Source of the DNA: Clostridiaceae bacterium
GTDB lineage: Bacteria; Bacillota; Clostridia; Oscillospirales; Butyricicoccaceae
Direction of reading: 5' to 3'
Assembly: GCA_016293155.1 (NCBI GenBank)
Contig: JAEDEU010000113.1
Location: 1 to 5,327 of the forward strand
Length of the DNA: 5,327 bases
Shown here: piece after piece, positions 1 to 5,327 of the stretch
Layout: each line of letters opens with the position of its first letter
Position numbering within the stretch: position 1 is the first letter of the stretch
The notes under the pieces: model-generated
The model's database searches: none
What the model saw: the letters and a program-made list of their open reading frames with translations, nothing else
What the model was told of the DNA's origin: nothing
Position numbers and translations under genes: made by a program

Positions 1-1178
1 TCCGCGCAGCGGTCGAGCACCGCGCCCAGATAGGCGAGCACTGCGCCGAAATTGGTGATTGGCACGCCCGCGTCGCGGCAGATCGCAATGCGCGACTGCA
101 TGGCGCGGCGGGTCATGGAGCAGCCCGCGCAGAGGATGACCAGATCGTAGCCGCTCACATCGTCCGGGAAATCCGCGCCCGTGCAGTAGTCGATGTGCAG
201 TTCCTCGCCCGCGACGCGGCGCAGGTCGCGCGGAATCTTGACGCGGCCGGTGTCCTGATGCAGCGTGCCGTGGGCACAGGCCTCTGCAATCAGGACGCGG
301 CTGTTCGCAGTCAGATCGCTGACACAGCGCGCTGCTTCGAGGAAGGCGTCCAGATCGCCCTTCTGGCGGGCGTACAGCAGAGAATACGAGGTAATTCGGA
401 TATCCTCCGGCACAGTTTCGCGCAGCTCGGAGAACGTGCGCGCATAGGCGAGCACCAGATCGACGTGCGGAAGCTCCTGAATGGTGCGGGCAAGCTCGCT
501 CTCGCGCACCAGTACGACACGCGCCCCGCGGGAAAGAAATTCGAGATTGAGCTGAGCCTGTCCGCGGACTGCACCGGAGGCGCCGTCCGGAACCGACATG
601 ACCACGATATCCATAGGCTTGACCAGGTCTCCGACCAGCGGCGGCTCGGAATCGGCCAGCGCGCTGACCATCTGCTCCAGACGGGCGCGCAGCAGCGCAG
701 GAGAGCCGGGGGTCAGTGCGGAGAGAAAGATTGCATTGGGAAATTCCGCCTTGAGGCGGGCGATATCGCCGGCATAGGCGAGGTCGCATTTATTGAATGC
801 CAGCATATGCTCGATATGCCGGGAGTCCAGCCACTGAATCGCACGGGTGTATGCCGCGCGGTCAAAATCGCAGACATCCGCCACATAGACCGCGATATCC
901 GCGCGGTGCAGGGTGTTGCGCATGTGCAGCATTTCCGGGCTGTCCAGCTGTGCGGTATCCGAGAGTCCGGCGGTGTCGATCAGCGCGGCAGAGCCTGCTC
1001 TGCCGCCGAGCTGACACAGTCCGACCGACGGGCCGTCGCTCTGTGCGGAGCGGAATGCGGTGCCCGGACGTACAAGGGCATCAAACAGTGCGGATTTGCC
1101 GCTGCCCTTTTTGCCGAAGATAGCGATATGTCTCTGTGCGGTCAGCGGCGCGGCGTGCGGTTGGGTCTGATTCATCAT
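1..1178 (-). CDS. hydF: [FeFe]-hydrogenase H-cluster maturation GTPase HydF (C-terminus cut by window edge)
   Basis: HydF is the scaffold GTPase on which the 2Fe subcluster of [FeFe]-hydrogenase is assembled with HydE and HydG before transfer to the apo-hydrogenase; it is cytoplasmic. 392 codons are visible without a stop, and the usual length is about 400, so only a few residues are missing. Domains: N-terminal GTPase with P-loop GKKGSGKS (22-29), G3 DTAG (68-71) and G4 NKCD (129-132); a middle dimerisation region; then the diagnostic C-terminal cluster domain with C301-A-H303, the HydF signature GRVKIP (311-316) and C350-A-G-C353 followed by a GVPITNFG stretch. C301, C350 and C353 are the expected [4Fe-4S] ligands. 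Oddities: the P-loop lacks the usual Asn, and Leu349 sits where many HydFs have His. The start has two tandem ATGs (1178 and 1175). AAGGAGGC at 1185-1192 lies 6 nt from the first, which I chose. No hydE, hydG or hydrogenase gene is in view. Identification is firm from the C-terminal motifs; whether the GTPase is fully typical is less sure. Confidence 0.9.
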   Translation of the reverse strand, partial: MMNQTQPHAAPLTAQRHIAIFGKKGSGKSALFDALVRPGTAFRSAQSDGPSVGLCQLGGRAGSAALIDTAGLSDTAQLDSPEMLHMRNTLHRADIAVYVADVCDFDRAAYTRAIQWLDSRHIEHMLAFNKCDLAYAGDIARLKAEFPNAIFLSALTPGSPALLRARLEQMVSALADSEPPLVGDLVKPMDIVVMSVPDGASGAVRGQAQLNLEFLSRGARVVLVRESELARTIQELPHVDLVLAYARTFSELRETVPEDIRITSYSLLYARQKGDLDAFLEAARCVSDLTANSRVLIAEACAHGTLHQDTGRVKIPRDLRRVAGEELHIDYCTGADFPDDVSGYDLVILCAGCSMTRRAMQSRIAICRDAGVPITNFGAVLAYLGAVLDRCA

Positions 1179-1236
1179 AAAAAAGCCTCCTTGATTCCCA
1201 TGGCTTGCGTGCTCAAATTGCAGGGAGAACGGATAA

Positions 1237-1255
1237 AGCTGTCGTTTTCACAGCT
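1237..1255 (-). repeat. Inverted repeat in the hydF leader
   Basis: A 6-bp perfect inverted repeat (AGCTGT / ACAGCT) flanks a 7-base A/T-rich spacer. It lies just downstream of the predicted hydF transcription start. It could be a short leader hairpin or the binding site of a dimeric regulator. No U-run follows it, so it is not a convincing terminator. Six-bp arms can occur by chance. Confidence 0.3.
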
Positions 1256-1266
1256 GTTCGCACTTT

Positions 1267-1295
1267 ATTATATCATAAATTTTGGAAAAGTACAG
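1267..1295 (-). promoter_or_regulatory. Promoter of hydF (extended -10)
   Basis: Read on the minus strand, a perfect TATAAT (1267-1272) is preceded by TG and one base (1273-1275), giving the extended -10 form TGnTATAAT. At 17 bp the -35 position holds CTGTAC (1290-1295), a poor match, which is common when the extended -10 is present. Transcription would begin near 1260, leaving a leader of about 80 nt. This is inferred from sequence only. Confidence 0.65.
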
Positions 1296-1390
1296 CAAAA
1301 ATGAAAGATAATCCTAGAGATCCTGCATTTTGGACGGAAATCCCCAAAAGAGGAGCCTTGTACTTCTGCGGGAGCAAAGGGGGAAACAGC

Positions 1391-1419
1391 TTGAAAGAAA
1401 CCGGCGGGGTGAGTATAAT
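1391..1419 (+). promoter_or_regulatory. Near-consensus housekeeping promoter of the 125-residue protein gene
   Basis: TTGAAA (1391-1396, five of six consensus bases) and a perfect TATAAT (1414-1419) are separated by exactly 17 bp. A start of transcription around 1426 gives a leader of about 35 nt, with the ribosome binding site just before the ATG. This is one of the strongest sigma-A type promoters in the window and points to solid vegetative expression of a small gene of unknown role. Confidence 0.75.
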
Positions 1420-1460
1420 AAAAAGGAGTAGACGAAGGGCTTTTTTGAGGAGGGAAATAC

Positions 1461-1838
1461 ATGACAACGGTAGTGGTCAGAGAGCAGCGTCAGGAGGATG
1501 GCAACACCTTTTTGAGTGTCTGGGCGAATGAACCGCTCTGTGCCGGAGCGCATGTGACGGACCGTTACGGGCGGGAAATGGAGATTGTCGAGGTCGGCGA
1601 GTCGAGAGAGAACGACTGCGTGACGGTCAAGGTTCGGCTGCTGAGCAGTGACATCCGCATGACACTGGAGGAATATGAGGTGCTGCATCAGGCGGCGGTG
1701 GAGCTGTATGCCACGGGCGAGACCGACCAGCGCTGCCCGCGCTGCGGTGCACGGCTGACGCAGTTTCAGGATGACGGCTATGAGTGCATGGTACAATGCC
1801 CCTGCGGCATGAGCTACCGGCACAATATATTGGATTAA
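1461..1838 (+). CDS. Hypothetical 125-residue protein with C-terminal zinc-ribbon-like motif
   Basis: I do not recognise this family. The N-terminal part (about 1-88) is acidic and looks like a small beta-rich fold (alternating hydrophobics around 16-60) followed by a helix (about 69-84). The C-terminus carries CPRCG (Cys92, Cys95) and a second cluster, Cys109 and CPCG (Cys113, Cys115), a spacing compatible with one zinc ribbon. There is no signal peptide or membrane segment, so it should be cytoplasmic. The start is well supported: GAGGAGGG at 1447-1454 lies 6 nt from the ATG, and a strong promoter lies just upstream. The gene stands alone, divergent from hydF and convergent with the racemase gene, and ends in a shared terminator region. 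A nucleic-acid-binding or regulatory role is possible for a zinc ribbon, but nothing here shows it. Confidence 0.8.
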   Translation: MTTVVVREQRQEDGNTFLSVWANEPLCAGAHVTDRYGREMEIVEVGESRENDCVTVKVRLLSSDIRMTLEEYEVLHQAAVELYATGETDQRCPRCGARLTQFQDDGYECMVQCPCGMSYRHNILD

Positions 1839-1859
1839 CGCAATGTGCATACAAAAAGC

Positions 1860-1890
1860 AATCCCGCTCTGTCTGTTTCAGAGCGGGATT
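1860..1890 (-). terminator. Intrinsic terminator, possibly bidirectional, between convergent genes
   Basis: Perfect 12-bp arms AATCCCGCTCTG (1860-1871) and CAGAGCGGGATT (1879-1890) enclose a 7-base loop. Read on the minus strand, the stem is followed two bases on by a run of five T (1853-1857), a good intrinsic terminator for the femX-racemase operon. On the plus strand only ATTTAT follows, so termination of the small zinc-ribbon gene may be weaker, although the hairpin lies 21 bp beyond its stop. Confidence 0.85.
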
Positions 1891-1898
1891 TATCGTGC

Positions 1899-2990
1899 TT
1901 AAATATAGTGTTTTTCCACGTTGGGATTGACATACAGGGGGTTGACCTCCAGCACCGCGCGGTCGCCGGGACGGATGCCCATGCCGGTGACATCCAGCGA
2001 GACATGGCACAGCCCGACATGACCGAGCACGCGCGCACGCTTGCCGTTTACGCGGACAAAGATCTTTCCCTTGCCGAGGAAGCTGCGCACCTCGTCCAGA
2101 ACATAGCGCAGCAGGTCGCGGAAGCGGTACAGATCGCGGCGCTTTTCCACCGAAAAGCCGTCAATGTAGCCGACCGGAACCACTGCGATTTCGGTGGGGC
2201 GGCGGGTGATGTAGCCCGCGCCGTAGCCGACCGGATGCCCCTTGGGCACGGTGCGCACCTCGATGACCTGGCTTTCCATGTAGCCGATGCGCTGTAAGCC
2301 TGCCTCCGGTGCGTGAATGCGTCCGGTAAAGGCGGAGCCGATGCGCACGGCATCCAGCGTATATTTTTGATCGTAGCAGAACAGACCGGACGAATTGGCG
2401 GCGTGTCCGATGCCCGGCTCAATGCCGTCCGCGCGCAGACGATCCATCACTGCGGTCAGCGCGCGGAACTGACGCTCGGTCTCCTTTGCGTTGCCGAAGG
2501 AGGAATGGAAGTGCGTATAAATGCCGGTGACCGTGATCTGCGGACGGCATTCGTAGACGCGGCGGAGCTGGTCATACTGGGTGGGCAGGAAGCCGTAGCG
2601 TCCCATGCCGGTGTCCAGCTTGACGTGTGCCTGTACGGTGGTGTTGGTCTGCGTGCAGAAGGCGGTGAGTGCCTCCAGCGCCTCAGGCGAGCCGACGGTG
2701 AAAATCGCATTCGCGGCGGCAATCTTTGTGATCTCGTCCTCCGCCGCGGTCGAGCGCATGACCAGAATGCTTTGCGTCAGGAAGCCGTGCTCCCGCAGGG
2801 TGAGCGCCTCCTCCGGCTCGGTGACGGCGAAGAAATCCATGCCCGCCTCGCGCAGAATCTCGGCTTCCTTGATGATGCCCATGCCGTAGCCGTCCGCCTT
2901 GAGCACGGCAATCACCGGCACGCCCGCGCGCTCGCGGATGATTGCCGCATTGGATGCCAGCGCGGCGGTGTCAATGACGTAACGCTTCAT
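1899..2990 (-). CDS. Alanine racemase-like PLP enzyme, divergent C-terminal part
   Basis: Fold-type III PLP racemase expected to interconvert L- and D-alanine (or a related amino acid) for peptidoglycan. 363 residues. The N-terminal TIM barrel has the PLP lysine K31 in VLKADGYG with Tyr35, then KLDTGMGR (K124, R131), TH at 159-160, HAANS (196-200) and VRIG with R216 facing the pyridine nitrogen. The C-terminal domain has the second catalytic base Tyr256 in VGYG, then GYIDG (274-278). Departures from the family: the motif normally written GR-x-x-MD is GHVGLC (323-328), so Met-Asp becomes Leu-Cys; the Asp usually five residues after the TH histidine is Phe165; a segment of about 25 residues (about 281-305) is longer than usual; and the normal C-terminal block with its active-site Tyr is absent, replaced by a short NPLYVNP-type end. 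The start at 2990 was chosen because AAGGA (2997-3001) precedes it by 6 nt; an upstream extension in the same frame would lie inside the preceding gene. Only 2 nt separate it from that gene's stop, so translation is probably coupled. It may be a broad-specificity amino acid racemase rather than the main Alr. Confidence 0.85.
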   Translation of the reverse strand: MKRYVIDTAALASNAAIIRERAGVPVIAVLKADGYGMGIIKEAEILREAGMDFFAVTEPEEALTLREHGFLTQSILVMRSTAAEDEITKIAAANAIFTVGSPEALEALTAFCTQTNTTVQAHVKLDTGMGRYGFLPTQYDQLRRVYECRPQITVTGIYTHFHSSFGNAKETERQFRALTAVMDRLRADGIEPGIGHAANSSGLFCYDQKYTLDAVRIGSAFTGRIHAPEAGLQRIGYMESQVIEVRTVPKGHPVGYGAGYITRRPTEIAVVPVGYIDGFSVEKRRDLYRFRDLLRYVLDEVRSFLGKGKIFVRVNGKRARVLGHVGLCHVSLDVTGMGIRPGDRAVLEVNPLYVNPNVEKHYI

Positions 2991-2992
2991 GC

Positions 2993-4252
2993 TCAGTCCT
3001 TCTTTTCGCCGCGGTGATCGCCGGTCAGGTTTTTCGGCTTGGAGGTATCCTTGTCCGCATTCTTCTTGAGGAAGCGCTTGCGGCGAATGTTGCGGAATAC
3101 CTTCTGCGCCTTGTTGTAGGCGAAGTAGATCGGCTTGTTGAATACCAGATCGTACTCGCCGATGAACTGGCACAGATCGCCGTTAAAGCCCTTCTTGAAG
3201 CGGTACAGACCGAAGAGCGGATTTGCGGAGTCGATATCGCCGGTAACGCCGCGGAAGTCGTAGATGCGGCAGTTCTTTTCCAGTGCCCACTGAATCATGG
3301 ACCACTGAAGCAGATAGTTCGGCATGACGTTGCGCGCCTCGTTTGCGGATGCGCCGTACAGATACCAGACCTTGTCGCCGTAGTAGATGGCGAGCGTGCC
3401 GGCAATCGGCTTGTCCTCATAAAATGCGATGTACAGGCGGGCATTTTCGCCCATGGCATTCATCATGTCCTCAAAATAGCTCTGTGGGCGGGTGACAAAG
3501 CCATCGCGCAGACCGGTTTCCAGCATGATCTTTGCAAAATACGGCATCATCTCATTGCCGCAGATTTTGATCTGAACGCCCTTGCCCAGCGACTTGCGCA
3601 CCTTGTTGCGGGTACCCGCGTCAAAGTGGGATACCGCGTCGTCCGCCTTGAGGTCGTCGCGGACGAGGTCGAATGCCATGCTGCCGGTGGTAGCGGCGGT
3701 CTTGGGATTGACCTTCCAGCCGTCCACGTTCAGACGGTAGACAAAGTTCGGCTGAATGCCCTCAAAATTCTTGCCGTCGGACGCCGGACGGAAGCCGAAC
3801 CACTCGAGCATCTTGGCAAATGCCTTGCCCTCCGGAACCTCGGTGACCACCATCGGCACCTTGGTGCTGGATTCCTCCTCGGGGGTCTTTTCACGCTCGC
3901 GCTGAATTGCCATGACCACATCCGGGTCGAGCTTGAGCACATAGGAGTGGTGCTTCTTTGCCAGCTCGCGTGCGCCGGCGATCAGCTCACCGAAGGTCTC
4001 GCGGTCGTTCAGATCGCAGACCGGACCGCGGCAGCCGTACATCAGTGTAAACGGCAGTTTTGGCAGATTGCGGATGAGCAGGGCGAGGGAGCCCTGGATC
4101 TTTCCATCCGCGCCGCGCACGATGACGGCCTCCCACTTCCACATATTCTTCAGATTCGCCCACTTTTTGGACTGCATAAAGTGTCCGTACGGGTGCGATG
4201 CGTTAAATGCCTCGTATTCCGCCAGTGTTGCGTCGGTAACAAATTCAAACAT
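2993..4252 (-). CDS. FemABX-family peptidoglycan aminoacyltransferase (FemX-like)
   Basis: Members of this family transfer amino acids from aminoacyl-tRNA to the stem peptide of lipid II (or its precursor) at the inner face of the membrane, starting or extending the interpeptide bridge. 419 residues with two GNAT-like subdomains. Family landmarks: GHFMQSKKW (23-31) near the N-terminus, LRDGF-TRP (248-256) with the following Y-F, and the strongly conserved tail region with YLYGAS (297-302), MPNYLLQW (310-317), YDFRGV (331-336) and FKKGF (352-356). A charged, probably flexible segment (about 117-143) is inserted in the first half, and the last 40 residues are very basic (RRKR, KK runs), plausible for membrane-surface contact. 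I see no transmembrane segment and no FemA-type coiled-coil arm, so it resembles FemX or a clostridial homologue. The start at 4252 has GGGAGG (4260-4265) 7 nt upstream; an in-frame extension to 4468 would run across the promoter and is not credible. First gene of an operon with the racemase. The amino acid added cannot be read from sequence. Confidence 0.88.
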   Translation of the reverse strand: MFEFVTDATLAEYEAFNASHPYGHFMQSKKWANLKNMWKWEAVIVRGADGKIQGSLALLIRNLPKLPFTLMYGCRGPVCDLNDRETFGELIAGARELAKKHHSYVLKLDPDVVMAIQREREKTPEEESSTKVPMVVTEVPEGKAFAKMLEWFGFRPASDGKNFEGIQPNFVYRLNVDGWKVNPKTAATTGSMAFDLVRDDLKADDAVSHFDAGTRNKVRKSLGKGVQIKICGNEMMPYFAKIMLETGLRDGFVTRPQSYFEDMMNAMGENARLYIAFYEDKPIAGTLAIYYGDKVWYLYGASANEARNVMPNYLLQWSMIQWALEKNCRIYDFRGVTGDIDSANPLFGLYRFKKGFNGDLCQFIGEYDLVFNKPIYFAYNKAQKVFRNIRRKRFLKKNADKDTSKPKNLTGDHRGEKKD

Positions 4253-4345
4253 CCAATAACCTCCCGAATGTTTTGCGTTTGAGTATTTTTGAAATTCACA
4301 ATGACAGTGCCGGAGCATTCCCCTTTGGTACTCCGATATTCTTTC

Positions 4346-4374
4346 ATTATAACACTGCTTGGAGGGAGAAACAA
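4346..4374 (-). promoter_or_regulatory. Promoter of the femX-racemase operon
   Basis: On the minus strand, TTGTTT (4369-4374) and a perfect TATAAT (4346-4351) are spaced by 17 bp, and TG sits one base before the -10 (4352-4354), giving an extended -10. Transcription should start near 4339, leaving an 86-nt leader before the femX-like ATG. The leader contains a weak 5-bp stem CGGAG/CTCCG (4311-4335) but is too short for a T-box and shows no recognisable riboswitch. Confidence 0.75.
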
Positions 4375-4384
4375 TCGCCGGATG

Positions 4385-4410
4385 CCGTTTTTCGCGGAAA
4401 AAACGGTTTT
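4385..4410. repeat. Overlapping palindromes downstream of the QueG-like gene
   Basis: CCGTTTTT (4385-4392) and AAAAACGG (4399-4406) form a perfect 8-bp inverted repeat with a 6-base loop, followed on the plus strand by TTTT. A second, overlapping stem, GGAAAA/TTTTCC (4396-4411 region), shares its bases. A third small stem, GCCG/CGGC (4432-4443), lies nearer the queG-like stop. One of these may end queG-like transcription, but none has a proper U-run in the minus direction, so the terminator assignment is uncertain. The repeat is just upstream of the femX promoter and could also be a regulator site. Confidence 0.35.
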
Positions 4411-4464
4411 CCACGCAAATTTGGCGTGTTTGCCGAAAGCGGCGTGCAATCCGGTAGGCTTCTG

Positions 4465-5301
4465 TCACTTTTCACGGGACTGCCGGAGCTTCAGATTGCG
4501 CACAAGGGGAGCGGGACCGCGCCAGGTAAACGCGCGGTCGGGATAGCGCTCCTTGAACTGCCGGCGGGTCAGCCCGTCCAGCTCCTCCGGGGAGAGGGCG
4601 GTGATGCGCGCCTCGCGAAAGTCTGTAAGACCGGTTTCCTGTGCCGTGCGGTTGAGCGGACAGACATCCGAGCAGATATCACAGCCCCAGATGAGCGGAT
4701 GCCGTGCGAGCGCGGCGGTCTGGCGGTCGTTCAGCGTCCCCTTGGACTGCGTGAGCGCGGACAAACACAGGGCTTCGTCCACGCCGTGTTTGGTCAGCGC
4801 GCCGAGCGGGCACGCCATGCGGCAGGCGCCGCAGTGCGGACAGGATTCCGTGCTCGGCGCGGTGGGCGCGAGCGGCGCATCGGTCAGAATCGTGCCGATA
4901 AATACATAGCTGCCATAGGTTCGGTCGAAAATCAGGTGATTATCCCCCAAAAAGCCCGCGCCGGACTGCACGGCGCACTGCACCTCCGGCAGCGGAGAGG
5001 CATCCGCGAGCGGCAGAAACCGGTACGGCGGAAAGTCCGCCTCCAGCTGCGCGCACAGCGGCGCGAGCGCGTCGCGGATCACCGCGTGGTAATCCCGCCC
5101 GCAGGCATAGCGCGAGAGCGTGCGCCCCGTGTCCGCATCGCGCACGAGATAGGGGAACAGCACGACCGCGGCCGCCTGTGCATTCGGACACAGGCGGTGG
5201 GTGCGTTCGGTTTGCTCCGCAGTCAGCGCGAGATCGGACAGGCGGCACACGCCGCGCCCGCCCACGCCGGAAAGGGCGGAGAGATAGGTTGTGATATCCA
5301 T
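4465..5301 (-). CDS. Short QueG-like epoxyqueuosine reductase (double [4Fe-4S] protein)
   Basis: QueG reduces epoxyqueuosine to queuosine in the wobble position of certain tRNAs, using cobalamin and two [4Fe-4S] clusters, in the cytoplasm. This protein has 278 residues. In order: the cobalamin-domain signature GRDYH (68-72), D100 in DASPLPE at the position of the proposed proton-donor Asp, YGSYVFIG (129-136), then the ferredoxin-like part with CPHCGACRMACP (Cys154, 157, 160, 164), Cys179 in CLSALT, and GCDICSDVCP (Cys207, 210, 214). These eight cysteines suffice for two cubanes. The end has LVRN (266-269), as in QueG. The C-terminal HEAT-repeat region that binds tRNA in longer QueG is absent, and the usual GKN motif reads GDN (119-121). 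It therefore belongs to a short, clostridial-type group whose activity on tRNA is less certain than for classic QueG. AGGAGG (5306-5311) lies 4 nt from the ATG, slightly close. It runs in the same direction as the femX operon but 212 nt away, and that operon has its own promoter, so they are probably separate units. Confidence 0.78.
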   Translation of the reverse strand: MDITTYLSALSGVGGRGVCRLSDLALTAEQTERTHRLCPNAQAAAVVLFPYLVRDADTGRTLSRYACGRDYHAVIRDALAPLCAQLEADFPPYRFLPLADASPLPEVQCAVQSGAGFLGDNHLIFDRTYGSYVFIGTILTDAPLAPTAPSTESCPHCGACRMACPLGALTKHGVDEALCLSALTQSKGTLNDRQTAALARHPLIWGCDICSDVCPLNRTAQETGLTDFREARITALSPEELDGLTRRQFKERYPDRAFTWRGPAPLVRNLKLRQSREK

Positions 5302-5327
5302 ATAGCCTCCTGATTTCAGGCTTCCCC

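Noticed and set aside
195..1304. Long plus-strand reading frame (369 codons) opposite hydF
   Set aside because: It is antisense to a well-supported HydF, has no ribosome binding site, shows no recognisable domain and runs through the hydF promoter. It is a by-product of GC-rich codon use.
1288..1365. 7-bp inverted repeat AAGTACA / TGTACTT in the hydF upstream region
   Set aside because: The arms are 64 bp apart, short, and not placed symmetrically to either promoter; chance is the simplest explanation.
1205..1531. Plus-strand frame of 108 codons overlapping the intergenic region
   Set aside because: It spans both promoters, has no ribosome binding site, and overlaps the start of the better-supported 125-residue gene in another frame.
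2991..3173. N-terminal extension of the racemase into the femX-like gene
   Set aside because: The extension translates the femX-like tail in another frame; the ATG at 2990 has a good ribosome binding site and gives the normal Alr N-terminus with the PLP lysine near residue 31.
3014..4282. Long plus-strand reading frame (422 codons) opposite the femX-like gene
   Set aside because: The opposite strand has clear FemABX motifs, a promoter and a ribosome binding site. The plus-strand translation is a low-complexity mix without family motifs.
4253..4339. T-box or riboswitch in the femX operon leader
   Set aside because: The leader is only about 86 nt, has no T-box sequence or strong terminator/antiterminator pair, and offers just a weak 5-bp stem.
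4253..4468. N-terminal extension of the femX-like protein
   Set aside because: It would cross the predicted promoter and start site, and the extra residues do not resemble FemABX.
4273..5313. Plus-strand reading frame (346 codons) opposite the QueG-like gene
   Set aside because: It is Arg/Ala/Gly-rich antisense noise; the minus strand carries the conserved cysteine motifs.

Overview
The window looks like chromosome from a strictly anaerobic, fairly GC-rich member of the Clostridia (Oscillospiraceae/Ruminococcaceae-like; inferred, not proven). The reasons are a [FeFe]-hydrogenase maturation gene, a short clostridial-style QueG-like reductase, a FemX-type peptidoglycan aminoacyltransferase, strong AGGAGG-type ribosome binding sites, and A+T-rich TATAAT promoters set in GC-rich surroundings. 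No mobile element, CRISPR array, tRNA or rRNA is visible.

Layout. (1) Bases 1-1178, minus strand: hydF, cut by the left edge only a few residues before its expected C-terminus. (2) 1179-1460: intergenic region with two divergent promoters, an extended -10 promoter for hydF and a near-consensus TTGAAA-17-TATAAT promoter for the next gene, plus a small inverted repeat in the hydF leader. (3) 1461-1838, plus strand: a 125-residue protein of unknown function with a C-terminal zinc-ribbon-like cysteine cluster. (4) 1839-1898: a convergent junction holding a perfect 12-bp hairpin terminator. (5) 1899-4252, minus strand: a two-gene operon, femX-like then alanine racemase-like, separated by 2 nt and probably translationally coupled. 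Its promoter is a clear TTGTTT-17-TATAAT with an extended -10. (6) 4375-4464: a short region with several small palindromes. (7) 4465-5301, minus strand: a short QueG-like double [4Fe-4S] protein, complete, with its promoter outside the window.

How they fit together. The FemX-like enzyme and the racemase form the functional core: one is expected to add amino acids to the stem peptide of lipid II, the other to interconvert L- and D-amino acids for the wall. HydF and the QueG-like protein both depend on iron-sulfur clusters and suit an anaerobe, but nothing shows them to be functionally linked to the wall operon. The most notable points are residue-level departures from family norms in the racemase (altered Met-Asp motif, entryway pair and C-terminus) and in HydF (changed P-loop Asn and missing cluster-motif His). 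The long plus-strand reading frames opposite hydF, femX and queG are GC-driven antisense shadows.
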